Notes: generated by a model not told the origin, from the sequence alone. Positions 25,785 to 35,302 are shown, numbered from the stretch's first letter. The stretch: 64,000 nt of DNA from Mycobacterium sp. AT1 (GCF_002043095.1 NZ_MVOC01000059.1:86371-150370), one strand, 5' to 3'. Program-made: numbers and translations.

Positions 25785-26741
25785 ATGGCTGACGACGAGC
25801 GCGCCGAGACGCTGGCCGACCTCGGCGAGTTCACGGTGATCGACCGCCTCGTCGAGGGACGCGTGCACCCGCCGAACGTCCTCGTCGGTCCCGGTGACGA
25901 CGCCGCGGTGGTGACGGCGCCCGACGGCCGGGTCGTGGTGTCGACGGACATGTTGGTCGAGGGCAGACACTTTCGGCTGGATTGGTCGACGCCGCACGAC
26001 GTCGGGCGCAAGGCGATCGCCCAGAACGCCGCCGACATCGAGGCGATGGGGGGTGCCGCGACGTCGTTCGTCGTCGGCTTCGGCGCTCCTGGCGCCACCC
26101 TCGGCGCCGACGCCGAAGCACTCTCCGACGGGCTGTGGGCGGAGGCCGACACGTTCGGGGCGAGCATCGTCGGAGGGGATCTGGTCGCCGCCCCGCAGTG
26201 GGTGATCTCGGTGACCGTGCTCGGTGACCTGGATGGCAGGCCGGCCGTGCTGCTCAGCGGCGCCCGACCGGGTGACACCGTGGCCGTCGTCGGCGACCTC
26301 GGGCGGTCGGCGGCCGGATACGCGCTCCTGCACAACGGAATCACCGACTTCGCCGAGCTGCGGCGCAGGCACCTGGTCCCGGTGGTGCCGTACGGGCAGG
26401 GGCGGGTTGCCGCCGACGCAGGCGCGACCGCGATGACGGACGTCTCGGACGGGCTGCTGGCGGACTTGCGGCACGTCGCCGACGCGTCCGCGGTCGGGAT
26501 CGACTTGTCCCGCAACGCGCTCGGCGCCGATCGTGACGCCGTCGCGGCGGCCGCCGCGGCGACGGGGGAGGACCCGTGGAGTCTGGTGCTCGGCGGTGGA
26601 GAGGACCACGCGCTCGTCGCGACGTTCCCCGCGGCCGTGCCCGAGGGGTGGCGAGAGATCGGCGTAGTGGTCGAGGGGCCGCCGCGGGTACTGGTCGACG
26701 GGGCCGAGTGGACCGGCCAAGGGGGCTGGCGGTCGTTCTGA
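25785..26741 (+). CDS. thiL: Thiamine-monophosphate kinase
   Basis: Last step of thiamine diphosphate synthesis: phosphorylates thiamine monophosphate with ATP. The 318-residue protein belongs to the PurM/ThiL/HypE superfamily: GPGDDAAVV near residue 35, STDMLVEGRHF, QNAADIEAMGG, and the later MTDVSDGLLADLRHVADAS. The ATG at 25785 gives the family N terminus; the longer frame upstream runs antisense through the RAM-domain gene. Confidence 0.95.
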   Translation: MADDERAETLADLGEFTVIDRLVEGRVHPPNVLVGPGDDAAVVTAPDGRVVVSTDMLVEGRHFRLDWSTPHDVGRKAIAQNAADIEAMGGAATSFVVGFGAPGATLGADAEALSDGLWAEADTFGASIVGGDLVAAPQWVISVTVLGDLDGRPAVLLSGARPGDTVAVVGDLGRSAAGYALLHNGITDFAELRRRHLVPVVPYGQGRVAADAGATAMTDVSDGLLADLRHVADASAVGIDLSRNALGADRDAVAAAAAATGEDPWSLVLGGGEDHALVATFPAAVPEGWREIGVVVEGPPRVLVDGAEWTGQGGWRSF

Positions 26742-26769
26742 CCGCGCGAGCACGCTAGGTTGACCTCTC

Positions 26770-27453
26770 GTGACTGCGCGCCCCCTCTCAGAACTCGTCG
26801 ACCCCGGCTGGGCCACTGCCCTCGAGCCAGTCGAAGACCAGGTCGCCCAGATGGGCGAGTTCCTCAGATCCGAGATCGCGGCGGGACAGCGCTATCTGCC
26901 CGCCGGGGAAAACGTGCTGCGCGCCTTCACCTTTCCCCTGGACCGAGTGCGCGTCCTCATCGTCGGCCAGGACCCGTACCCGACTCCCGGGCACGCCGTT
27001 GGCTTGAGTTTCTCGGTGGCGCCCGACGTTCGTCCGCTGCCGCGCAGCCTCGACAACATCTTCAAGGAATACGCCAGCGACCTGGGTCATCCCTCGCCGA
27101 GTTGCGGTGACCTGTCGCCGTGGGCCGAACAGGGCGTGATGATGCTCAACAGGGTGCTGACGGTGCGGTCGGGAACCCCGGCGTCACATCGTGGCAAGGG
27201 TTGGGAAGCGGTCACCGAGTGCGCGATTCGCGCGTTGGTGGCCAGGCCGTCGCCGATGGTGGCGGTGCTCTGGGGTCGCGACGCGCAGACGTTGAAGCCG
27301 ATGCTGACGGGTGCGCACTGCGCGACCATCGAATCGGTCCATCCGTCGCCGCTGTCGGCGTCGCGGGGATTCTTCGGCTCGCGGCCGTTCAGCCGCGCGA
27401 ACGAACTGCTTGCCGAGCTCGGTGGAGAGCCGATCGACTGGCGCCTGCCCTAG
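26770..27453 (+). CDS. ung: Uracil-DNA glycosylase (family 1)
   Basis: Removes uracil from DNA in base-excision repair. The 227-residue protein has the catalytic water-activating motif GQDPYPTPGHAVGLSFS (Asp near residue 67), LNRVLTV and the C-terminal HPSPLSASRGFFGSRPFSRAN leucine loop with the conserved His. The GTG start is 8 nt after a TAGGTT box, so the mRNA may be leaderless or nearly so. Confidence 0.97.
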   Translation: MTARPLSELVDPGWATALEPVEDQVAQMGEFLRSEIAAGQRYLPAGENVLRAFTFPLDRVRVLIVGQDPYPTPGHAVGLSFSVAPDVRPLPRSLDNIFKEYASDLGHPSPSCGDLSPWAEQGVMMLNRVLTVRSGTPASHRGKGWEAVTECAIRALVARPSPMVAVLWGRDAQTLKPMLTGAHCATIESVHPSPLSASRGFFGSRPFSRANELLAELGGEPIDWRLP

Positions 27454-27488
27454 GCCGACGCACACTCGACGGTGAAGTGGAGCGGCAA

Positions 27489-27683
27489 TCAGCCGCGCGC
27501 GACCTTGCCTGCCTTGATGCAGGAGGTGCAAGCGTTGATGCGCTTCTTGTTTCCGCCGGGGCGGGAGACGGCGTGCACCGTCTGAATGTTCGGGTCCCAC
27601 CGGCGGTTCGTCCGACGATGGGAGTGCGACACCGACTTACCGAAGCCGGGGCCCTTTCCGCAGACATCGCAAACCGCAGCCAT
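27489..27683 (-). CDS. rpmB: 50S ribosomal protein L28, zinc-ribbon type
   Basis: A 64-residue L28. Cysteines at positions 5, 8, 52 and 55 (CDVC and CTSC) form the zinc-binding (C+) version, as opposed to the cysteine-free paralogue that mycobacteria induce under zinc starvation. The ATG at 27683 has AAGGAG upstream; longer upstream reading is not supported. It lies between convergent ung and divergent FakA-like genes. Confidence 0.96.
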   Translation of the reverse strand: MAAVCDVCGKGPGFGKSVSHSHRRTNRRWDPNIQTVHAVSRPGGNKKRINACTSCIKAGKVARG

Positions 27684-27897
27684 GTGAAACTCCTTGATCG
27701 GAACTGGGGGCCAACAACCGCAACCGCGGGTGACCCAACAACCTGACCAGGATACCGGCCGCCCCTGGTATCGCCAAAACGGTGTCCACCGACGCGAATC
27801 CTCGTGGATGACCGCGACGGCGTCGGGGGCTCGTCGGACACACTGGCTAGGCTGACGCGCACGTGGCCGCGTTGGGTCGAGGGAGAGGCGGTTGGGC

Positions 27898-29526
27898 ATG
27901 TCCGCACGCCGGCTCGACGCCACCGCGTTGAACGAGTGGGCGCACACCGCCGTCACCCACCTCATCGCCAGGACCGACGAGATCAACCGCCTCAACGTGT
28001 TCCCCGTCGCCGACGCGGACACCGGAACCAACATGCTGTTCACCATGCGGGCGGCCGGAGCCAGGGCGGAGTCGCTGCGCACCACCGACGTGGCCGAGGT
28101 CGCCGCCGCCCTGGCCGAGGGCGCGCTTCAGGGGGCCAGAGGCAACTCCGGGGTGATCCTCTCCCAGATCCTGCGTGGTCTCGCCGACGTCGCAGGCGGG
28201 GCTGCCGAGGAGCGAGACGGGGTGCTGGCCGACGTCGACGGACCGCTGCTCGCGGCAGCGCTGCGGCACGCGGTCGTGCTCGCCGACGCCTCCGTCGGCC
28301 AGGCCGTTCCAGGCACCATCGTCTCGGTTCTCGCTTCCGCCGCGAGCGCCGCGGAGGGCGCCGCCGACGACGGCGCGGACGTCGCCGACGTGGTCGCGAC
28401 GGCGGCCGACGCCGCGGTGGTCGCATTGGAGAAGACCACCGAGCAACTCGACGTGCTGGCCGATGCGGGCGTCGTCGACGCAGGCGGTCGCGGACTGCTC
28501 GTCCTGCTCGACGCGATGACTGCCACCCTCACCGGGCACACTCCGCACCGCGCCACCTATGAACGGTCCGGTCCCGACGCCCCGCCGACCGACGTCACGG
28601 TAGTGGCGCCACCTCAGTTCGAGGTGATGTACCTCGTCGACGGCTGCGACCAAACCGGCCTCGACGGTCTCCGCCTGCGCCTCGAGCAGCTCGGGGATTC
28701 GGTGACCATCGCCGCGTCCGGAACCGACGGCCGCTACTCGGTGCACGTGCACACCGACGACGCCGGCGGTGCCGTCGAAGTCGGCATGGGCGCCGGTACC
28801 CCGAGCCGAATCCAGATCACCGCGCTCACGGGGCCGGGGACCCACCCGTCCGGTGGGTGGACCCGTGACCGGGCGGTCCTTGCCGTCGTCGACGGCGACG
28901 GCGCGTCGGCCCTGTTCGAGGGCGAGGGCGCCCACGTCCTTTGCCGGGAGGCCGACGCCGCGATCAGCGCCAAACAACTCCTGCGCGCGCTGATCGACGC
29001 GGGAGCCGCTCAGATCCTGGTGCTGCCCAACGGCTACGTCGCCGCCGAGGAACTGGTGGCCGGGTGCACCGCGGCGATCGGGTGGGGCATCGACGTCGTG
29101 CCGGTGCCCGCGGGCTCGATGGTCCAGGGACTGGCGGCGCTGGCCGTCCACGACGCCGCCCGGCAAGCCGTCGACGACGGTTACACGATGGCCCGCGCCG
29201 CGGCCGGCGCCAGGAGCGGATCGGTGCGGGTGGCCACCGAGAAGGCGTTGACGTGGGCCGGCGCGTGCCACCCCGGTGACGGCCTGGCGATCTCCGGTGA
29301 CGAGGTGCTGATCGTCGCGCGTGACGTGACCGCCGCGGGCGCGGGTCTGATCGACCTGTTGCTCGGCGCGGGAGGTGAACTGGTCACGGTCCTCACCGGT
29401 GACGGGGTCGACCCCGCGGTGGGCGCCGCGCTGCGGGATCACGTGCACCAGCACCATCTCGGTGCCGAGCTGGTGACCTATCACACGGGGCACCGGGGCG
29501 ACGCCCTGTTGATTGGAGTGGAGTAG
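27898..29526 (+). CDS. DAK2-domain protein, fatty-acid kinase FakA-like
   Basis: A 542-residue protein. The N-terminal DAK2 (dihydroxyacetone-kinase-like) nucleotide-binding domain spans residues about 5-200, with NVFPVADADTGTNML holding the metal-binding Asps and LQGARGNSGVILSQ. It is followed by the central FakA domain and a C-terminal EDD/DegV-like region. In Firmicutes such proteins phosphorylate fatty acids with FakB partners; here no FakB gene is adjacent, so activity is inferred. ATG 27898 is chosen because GGGAGAGG lies 9 nt upstream; a TTG two codons earlier is an alternative. It is immediately followed by recG, as in related genomes. Confidence 0.88.
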   Translation: MSARRLDATALNEWAHTAVTHLIARTDEINRLNVFPVADADTGTNMLFTMRAAGARAESLRTTDVAEVAAALAEGALQGARGNSGVILSQILRGLADVAGGAAEERDGVLADVDGPLLAAALRHAVVLADASVGQAVPGTIVSVLASAASAAEGAADDGADVADVVATAADAAVVALEKTTEQLDVLADAGVVDAGGRGLLVLLDAMTATLTGHTPHRATYERSGPDAPPTDVTVVAPPQFEVMYLVDGCDQTGLDGLRLRLEQLGDSVTIAASGTDGRYSVHVHTDDAGGAVEVGMGAGTPSRIQITALTGPGTHPSGGWTRDRAVLAVVDGDGASALFEGEGAHVLCREADAAISAKQLLRALIDAGAAQILVLPNGYVAAEELVAGCTAAIGWGIDVVPVPAGSMVQGLAALAVHDAARQAVDDGYTMARAAAGARSGSVRVATEKALTWAGACHPGDGLAISGDEVLIVARDVTAAGAGLIDLLLGAGGELVTVLTGDGVDPAVGAALRDHVHQHHLGAELVTYHTGHRGDALLIGVE

Positions 29527-31776
29527 ATGGTCGCCCTCAGCGACTCGCTGGACCGAGTCATCGGCGCCAAGTCCGCCAAGCCGCTGGAGGAGCACCTCGG
29601 CCTTCGGACGGTCGACGACCTGTTGCGGCACTACCCGCGCACCTACAGCCACGGCATGTCTGTGCTCGACGAGGGCTGGGAGCCCCCGGCGGAGGGCGAG
29701 CACGTCACGTTCGTCGACGAGATCGCCAAGGCCGACGTCCGCTGGACCAACCGGCAACCGAAGCGCGAATTCCTGGTCATCACGTTGGCCAACCGCAAGC
29801 CGAGGGTCACGGCGACCTTCTTCAACGCGAAGTTCAGCAAGCACATCCTCGTTCCTGGCACCCGGCTGATGCTGTCGGGCGAGGTCGGCTTCTTCAACGG
29901 CACGATGCAGCTGACGCATCCGGCGTTCCTGGTGCTCGAGGGAACCGGCCAGGGCAAGGGCAGTCGGTCGCTCGCCAAGATCGCCGAGACGTCGCGCGCG
30001 ACCGACGGGGAAGTGCTGCTGTCGGCCTTCGAGCGAGACTTCTTTCCGATCTACCCGGCCTCGGCCAAGGTGCAGAGCTGGGACCTCTACGCGTGCGTCC
30101 GCCAGGTCCTCGACGTGCTGGACCCCGTCGACGATCCGCTGCCGGAATCCGTTCGGGAGCAGTGGGGTCTGGTGTCGGAGGACGAGGCGTTGCGGGCGAT
30201 CCACCTCGCCGAGCGCGAAGACGACAGGGAGTTCGCCCGCCAGCGGTTGGCGTTCGACGAGGCCGTCGGGCTGCAGTGGGCGCTGGTGGAACGTCGGCAC
30301 GGTGAGCTGAGTGAGACCGGGCCGTCGGCGCCGCCGCGGGCCGGGGGACTGGCGGACGCGCTCGGTCGGCAGTTGCCGTTCGACCTCACCGAGGGCCAGC
30401 GCGAGGTTCTCGACGTGCTGACGGTGGAGCTCGCCGACACCAAGCCGATGCACCGGATGCTGCAGGGCGAGGTCGGCTCTGGCAAGACGATCGTCTCAGT
30501 GCTCGCGATGGCACAGATGGTGGACGCCGGCTATCAGTGCGCGTTGCTTGCTCCCACGGAAGTGCTTGCCGTCCAACACTTTCGGTCGATCCGTGACGTG
30601 CTCGGTCCGCTGGCCTCCGGCGGGGAGCTCGGCGGGCTGGACGGGGCGACCAGGGTGGCGCTGCTGACCGGGTCGATGACCGCGGCGCAGAAACGGGACG
30701 TGCGCAACGAGGTGGCCAGCGGCGAGGCGGGCATCGTCATCGGCACCCACGCGCTGCTGCAGGACGCCGTCGAGTTTCGCAACCTCGGCATGGTCGTCGT
30801 CGACGAGCAGCACCGGTTTGGCGTCGAGCAGCGAGATCGATTGCGCGCCAAGGCAGTCGCCGGAATCACCCCGCACCTGTTGGTCATGACGGCGACGCCG
30901 ATTCCGCGGACGGTCGCGCTCACCGTCTACGGCGACCTCGAGACGTCGGTTCTTCGGGAACTGCCAAGGGGTAGGCAACCGATCGCCACCAACGCCGTCT
31001 TCGTCGGTCAGAAGCCGGCGTGGCTGCAACGGGCGTGGCAGCGCATCATCGAGGAGGTCGACGCCGGCAGGCAGGCCTACGTCGTCGCCTCGCGAATCGA
31101 CGAAAACGACGGGGCCGGCAAGGAATCCGGCAAGAAGAAGGCGGCTGCCAGGGAGGCGGGCCCCCCGGTCACCTCCGTGGTCGAACTGTTCGAGAACCTC
31201 GGCCGCGGCCCGCTGAGCGGTCTGCGCCTCGGGCTCATGCACGGCAGGCTCCCCGCCGAGGAGAAGGACGCCGTCATGATGGCCTTCCGTGCGGGCGAGG
31301 TCGACGTGCTGGTGTGCACCACCGTGATCGAAGTTGGCGTCGACGTGCCCAACGCCACCGTGATGGTCGTGATGGACGCCGACCGGTTCGGCATCAGCCA
31401 GCTGCATCAGTTGCGTGGCCGGATCGGTCGTGGCCAGCACCCCAGCCTCTGTCTGCTGGCGACCAACCTTCCCGAGGAGACCAAGGCGGGCGCGCGGCTG
31501 AAGGCCGTCGCCTCCACCCAGGACGGCTTCGTGCTCGCCGACCTCGACCTGGAGGAGCGACGCGAGGGCGACGTGCTCGGGCTGAGTCAGTCGGGCCGAC
31601 CCATCACGCTGAAGATGCTGTCACTGGCCGAACATCGCGACATCATCGAAGCCGCCCGGGCGTTCGCCGAGACCGTCTACGACGCCGACCCCAAACTCCT
31701 CGACCACCGCGGAATCGCCATGCTGGCAGCGCCATTCGCCGAGACCGATCGTGTCGAGTACCTGGACAAGGCGTGA
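29527..31776 (+). CDS. recG: ATP-dependent DNA helicase RecG
   Basis: Remodels branched DNA (replication forks, Holliday junctions). The 749-residue protein has an N-terminal wedge/OB domain (residues about 50-160), Walker A LQGEVGSGKTIVS, the DEQH form of motif II in VVVDEQHRFGVEQR, and helicase motifs TATPIPRT and QLRGRIGRG. The ATG directly abuts the stop of the FakA-like gene, and the stop overlaps the next gene by 4 nt: a tight three-gene unit. Confidence 0.96.
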   Translation: MVALSDSLDRVIGAKSAKPLEEHLGLRTVDDLLRHYPRTYSHGMSVLDEGWEPPAEGEHVTFVDEIAKADVRWTNRQPKREFLVITLANRKPRVTATFFNAKFSKHILVPGTRLMLSGEVGFFNGTMQLTHPAFLVLEGTGQGKGSRSLAKIAETSRATDGEVLLSAFERDFFPIYPASAKVQSWDLYACVRQVLDVLDPVDDPLPESVREQWGLVSEDEALRAIHLAEREDDREFARQRLAFDEAVGLQWALVERRHGELSETGPSAPPRAGGLADALGRQLPFDLTEGQREVLDVLTVELADTKPMHRMLQGEVGSGKTIVSVLAMAQMVDAGYQCALLAPTEVLAVQHFRSIRDVLGPLASGGELGGLDGATRVALLTGSMTAAQKRDVRNEVASGEAGIVIGTHALLQDAVEFRNLGMVVVDEQHRFGVEQRDRLRAKAVAGITPHLLVMTATPIPRTVALTVYGDLETSVLRELPRGRQPIATNAVFVGQKPAWLQRAWQRIIEEVDAGRQAYVVASRIDENDGAGKESGKKKAAAREAGPPVTSVVELFENLGRGPLSGLRLGLMHGRLPAEEKDAVMMAFRAGEVDVLVCTTVIEVGVDVPNATVMVVMDADRFGISQLHQLRGRIGRGQHPSLCLLATNLPEETKAGARLKAVASTQDGFVLADLDLEERREGDVLGLSQSGRPITLKMLSLAEHRDIIEAARAFAETVYDADPKLLDHRGIAMLAAPFAETDRVEYLDKA

Positions 31777-32486
31777 AGAAGCCCGGTTGGCTGATCGTCG
31801 CGGTGGCGCTGGCCGTCTTCGTCGCGGTCCAGGTCAGGACGGCCGCCGACCGTGAGGACCGGTTCGTCGCCGGCGCCGACGTGCCCACCGTGGCCGCCGG
31901 GGTCGACGTCCTGGCGGGCATTCCGTTGATCCCCGAACGCGTGCGCGGACACGACTATCGCCGCGCGGCCTTCGGCGACGCGTGGACCGACGACACCACC
32001 GCACCCGGTGGACACAACGGCTGTGACACCCGCAACGACATCCTCGACCGCGACCTCGTCGACAAGACCTTCACGGCAATCTCGCGGTGTCCCACCGCGG
32101 TCGCCACCGGCACGCTGTACGACCCGTACACCAACCAGACCGTGGCGTTCACCAGAGGCAATCAAGTCGGGGCGTCGGTGCAGATCGACCACATCGTCCC
32201 GCTGGCGCTCGCCTGGGACCTCGGCGCCCGCGGCTGGACCGACGACATGCGCCGACGGTTCGCCAACGATCCCGCCAATCTGCTTGCGGTTCAAGGCAAA
32301 GCGAATCAGGACAAGAGCGACTCCGAACCGGCCGACTGGATGCCGCCGAACCACGCGTTCTGGTGCCAGTACGCGGTGCAGTTCGCCGCCGTGCTCCGTG
32401 GTTACGCGCTGCCGATCGACGACCGGTCGGCGGTGGTGCTGCGCGACGCGGCGGGAACGTGCCCCGTCGCGCAGGCGGCTGCCTAG
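31773..32486 (+). CDS. Exported HNH (DUF1524/GmrSD-like) nuclease-family protein
   Basis: A 237-residue protein with an N-terminal hydrophobic signal/anchor (residues about 4-20) and an extracytoplasmic domain. The core VQIDHIVPLALAWDLGA, then NDPANLLAVQGKANQDKSDSEPADWMPPN is the DHxxP and N...K...W pattern of secreted DUF1524 HNH nucleases. Two cysteine pairs are present (NGCDTRND, SRCPTA). It matches Rv2972c in position. The GTG start overlaps the recG stop (GTGA), so it is translated with recG. Nuclease activity is inferred from the motif; the target (external DNA?) is unknown. Confidence 0.82.
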   Translation: MKKPGWLIVAVALAVFVAVQVRTAADREDRFVAGADVPTVAAGVDVLAGIPLIPERVRGHDYRRAAFGDAWTDDTTAPGGHNGCDTRNDILDRDLVDKTFTAISRCPTAVATGTLYDPYTNQTVAFTRGNQVGASVQIDHIVPLALAWDLGARGWTDDMRRRFANDPANLLAVQGKANQDKSDSEPADWMPPNHAFWCQYAVQFAAVLRGYALPIDDRSAVVLRDAAGTCPVAQAAA

Positions 32487-33319
32487 GTGCCGGTGTAGGT
32501 CGCCGGGTCGGGCCGGAAGCGGGTGCCGTCGTCGAGCCCGTTGAGCGCGTCCATGTGCTCGGCCACGAGCTCGAACTCGAACACGTCGGCGTTCTCCACG
32601 ATGCGCTCCGGCGTCGCCGAGCGGGGGATCACGACGTTGCCGAGCTGCAGGCTCCATCGGATCAGCACCTGCGCAGGTGACTTGCCGTACTCACCGGCGA
32701 TCGACGTCACGGTCGGGTTGTCGAGCAGGCGACCGACGCCCAGCGGCCCGTAGGCCTCGGTGACGATGTCGTGCTCGGCGTTGGCCGCGCGCAGCGCCGC
32801 CTGGTTGAGCAACGGGTGCAGCTCGATCTGGTTGATCGCCGGTGCGACGTAGGACAGCTCGATGACGTTGGACAGGTCCTCGGCGGAGAAGTTGCAGACG
32901 CCGATCGACTTGGTGAGGCCGTCTTCGCGGAGCTTCAGCATTCCGCCCCAGCTGTGCAGGTAGACACCGGGGTCGCCGGCGGGCCAGTGGATCAGGTACG
33001 CGTCCACGTAGTCGGTCGCGAGGCGGTCGAGGCTGGCGCGGCACGCGTCCTGAGCGGCGCGGAAGCCCTGGTCGGCGGTCGCCAACTTCGTCGTGACGAA
33101 GATCTCCGCACGAGGAATGCCAGATGCGGCAATGGCACGCCCCACCGCCGCCTCGTTGCCGTACGCCGCCGCGGTGTCGATCAGCCGCACGCCGATCTCG
33201 AGTGCGGTCGACACGGCGCGTTCGGTTTCGGCGTCGGTCAGCTCGCCGACGCCGATCCCGAGTGCCGGGATGCTGTTCTCGTCGTTGAGTGCCACCGCTG
33301 GAATTGCCGCCGAGGTCAT
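32483..33319 (-). CDS. Aldo/keto reductase (first of a tandem pair)
   Basis: NADPH-dependent carbonyl reductase of the AKR superfamily, 278 residues, positional match to Rv2971. The catalytic tetrad segments are LIDTAAAYGNE (Asp, Tyr), TKLA (Lys) and IHWP (His). The cofactor-binding end is VLIRWSLQLGNVVIPRS. It is 5 bp downstream of a close paralogue on the same strand, so the pair is one operon. Its 3' end overlaps the convergent HNH gene by 4 nt. Confidence 0.93.
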   Translation of the reverse strand: MTSAAIPAVALNDENSIPALGIGVGELTDAETERAVSTALEIGVRLIDTAAAYGNEAAVGRAIAASGIPRAEIFVTTKLATADQGFRAAQDACRASLDRLATDYVDAYLIHWPAGDPGVYLHSWGGMLKLREDGLTKSIGVCNFSAEDLSNVIELSYVAPAINQIELHPLLNQAALRAANAEHDIVTEAYGPLGVGRLLDNPTVTSIAGEYGKSPAQVLIRWSLQLGNVVIPRSATPERIVENADVFEFELVAEHMDALNGLDDGTRFRPDPATYTGT

Positions 33320-33324
33320 GTCAC

Positions 33325-34182
33325 CTACCCTGTGAAGTTGAAAGTCCGTGGATCGGGACCCAGTCGAGTCCCGTCTTCGAGCGATGCGACGGACGCCATG
33401 TCCGATTCGTCGAGTGCGAAGTCGAACACGTCGAAGTTGCTCGCAATCCTGTCGGGGTTCACCGATTTCGGGATGACGATATTACCGAGCTGGACGTGCC
33501 ACCTAATCAGCACCTGCGCTGGCGTTTTTCCCCTGGCCTCGGCAATGGCGACGACCGTCGCGTTCTCCAGCAGCGAGCCCTGGCCCAGCGGGCTCCACGC
33601 CTCGGTGGCGATCCCCAACCTGGCGTGGACCTCTCGCAGCTCCTGCTGGGGGAGAAGCGGGTGCAATTCGATCTGGTTGACCGCAGGCACGATGCCGGTC
33701 GCGTCGACCAGGGTGCTCAGGTGTTCGGGCTGGAAGTTGCTCACGCCGATCGAGCGGATTCGGCCCTCGTCACGCAGGTGGGCGAAGGCCTTGAACGTGT
33801 CGACGAAGGCGTTGACCTCGGGCATCGGCCAGTGCACTAGGTAGAGGTCCAGGTAGTCGAGGCCCAGCTTCTCCATGCTCAGGTCGAACGCCCGCAGCGT
33901 CGTGTCGTATCCCTGGTCGGCGTTCCAGAGCTTGGTGACGACGTAGACGTCGTCCCTGGCCAGGCCCGCGTTCGCCGCCCCGGCGAGCGCGTGGCCCACC
34001 TCCGCTTCGTTGCCGTATGCCGCGGCCGTGTCGACGTGCCGATAGCCTGCGTCCAGCGCGGCGCTGACGGCGCGTTCGGTCTCACCGGCCGGGGTCTGCC
34101 ACACTCCCAGGCCGATGGCGGGGATCGAATGCCCGTCGTTCAGCGCGACCGAGGGAACCGACGTGTTCGAAGGAGAAGCCAT
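33325..34182 (-). CDS. Aldo/keto reductase (second of a tandem pair)
   Basis: A 285-residue AKR with HVDTAAAYGNE, TKLWNADQGYD and LVHWPMPE, and the same VLIRWHVQLGNIVIPKS cofactor motif as its neighbour, to which it is clearly paralogous over its length. ATG 34182 gives the family N terminus (VPSVALNDGHSIPAIGLGVWQ). This ATG shares bases with the ATG of the divergent lipN gene (CATG at 34180-34183), and no Shine-Dalgarno sequence is visible on the minus strand, so its start and promoter lie within lipN coding sequence; the start is the least certain part. Confidence 0.88.
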   Translation of the reverse strand: MASPSNTSVPSVALNDGHSIPAIGLGVWQTPAGETERAVSAALDAGYRHVDTAAAYGNEAEVGHALAGAANAGLARDDVYVVTKLWNADQGYDTTLRAFDLSMEKLGLDYLDLYLVHWPMPEVNAFVDTFKAFAHLRDEGRIRSIGVSNFQPEHLSTLVDATGIVPAVNQIELHPLLPQQELREVHARLGIATEAWSPLGQGSLLENATVVAIAEARGKTPAQVLIRWHVQLGNIVIPKSVNPDRIASNFDVFDFALDESDMASVASLEDGTRLGPDPRTFNFTG

Positions 34183-35302
34183 GACGGGAAGTCTGCCAGC
34201 CGCACCTGTGACGCACGCGGAGGCCGATCGTCCCGGCGCGGCCCGGCTGGCGGTCCTCAACGCCTCCAGTCGGGTGATGCTGCGCCTTCTCCCGCACCTG
34301 CCCGACGCCGTCAAGCGACTTCTGCTGGGACGCCGCACCGTGACGGTCGACGGCAACACCCTCGACACGACGCTGCAGTTCATGTTGGCCGCGCAGCGGT
34401 CGGCGGGCGTCAACGGACTGGTCGCCAGCAGCGACGTCGCGGTCGCCAGATCCCAGCTGCAGAAGCTGTCGTCGATGATCGACTCCGGCGTCGCCGTCGA
34501 CGTGGAGAACGGTTCGATCCCCGGTCCGGCGGGGCCGCTTCCGGTGCGGCGCTACACGCCCGCCGACGCGGCGGCGGGGGAACCGAGGCCTCTTCTGGTC
34601 TTCTTCCACGGTGGCGGCTTCGTCGTGGGCGACCTCGACACGCACGACGGTCTGTGCCGACTGCTCTGCCGCGACGCGGGAGTTCACGTCCTTGCGGTCG
34701 ACTACCGGCTCGCACCGGAGCACCCCGCGCCCGCCGCGGTCGACGACTGCTACGCCGCGTACCGCTGGGCGGTGGAGCATGCGACCGAGTTCGGCGCGGA
34801 CCCGGCCAGGGTGGCCGTCGGCGGCGACAGCGCGGGCGGAAACCTCGCGGCCGTGGTGTCGCAGTTGGCGCGCAACGACGGCTTCGCCCTGCCTGCCCTG
34901 CAACTGCTGCTCTACCCCGTCACCGACTTCGCCAACGACACCAGGTCCAAGACGCTGTTCGCCGACGGGTACTTCCTGACGAAGAAGGACATGGACTGGT
35001 TCAGGGACAACTACCTGGCCGGGTCGACGCTGGACACCAGTGACCCTCGCGTCTCCCCGCTGCTGGCCGAGGATCTGTCTGGGCTGCCTCCCGCGATGGT
35101 CCTCACGGGCGGGTTCGACCCGCTGCGCGACGAAGGCAACCAGTACGCCGAGGCGCTTGCCGCGGCGGGTGTCGCCGTCGACCATCGACAATTCGGCCCC
35201 GTGGTGCACGCCTTCGCCAACTTCTTTCCGCTCGGTGGCGCCAGCGCCACCGCCACCGCAGAGGTCGTCTCGGCTGTTCGGGCGCACCTGAGCCGGGGCT
35301 GA
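34181..35302 (+). CDS. lipN: Lipase/esterase, hormone-sensitive-lipase family (LipN-like)
   Basis: A 373-residue carboxylesterase of the HSL (alpha/beta hydrolase fold 3) family. The oxyanion motif FFHGGGFVVGD is near residue 142, the nucleophile GDSAGGN near 217, the catalytic Asp region GGFDPLRDE and the His in VVHAF. M. tuberculosis LipN (Rv2970c) has the same position and near-identical length. ATG 34181 has AGGAG 5 nt upstream; an earlier in-frame ATG at 34115 has none. Confidence 0.9.
   Translation: MTGSLPAAPVTHAEADRPGAARLAVLNASSRVMLRLLPHLPDAVKRLLLGRRTVTVDGNTLDTTLQFMLAAQRSAGVNGLVASSDVAVARSQLQKLSSMIDSGVAVDVENGSIPGPAGPLPVRRYTPADAAAGEPRPLLVFFHGGGFVVGDLDTHDGLCRLLCRDAGVHVLAVDYRLAPEHPAPAAVDDCYAAYRWAVEHATEFGADPARVAVGGDSAGGNLAAVVSQLARNDGFALPALQLLLYPVTDFANDTRSKTLFADGYFLTKKDMDWFRDNYLAGSTLDTSDPRVSPLLAEDLSGLPPAMVLTGGFDPLRDEGNQYAEALAAAGVAVDHRQFGPVVHAFANFFPLGGASATATAEVVSAVRAHLSRG

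Noticed and set aside
27847..30453. An 868-codon minus-strand frame opposite the FakA-like gene and recG.
   Set aside because: Same reason: a GC-driven shadow of two genes with clear motifs.
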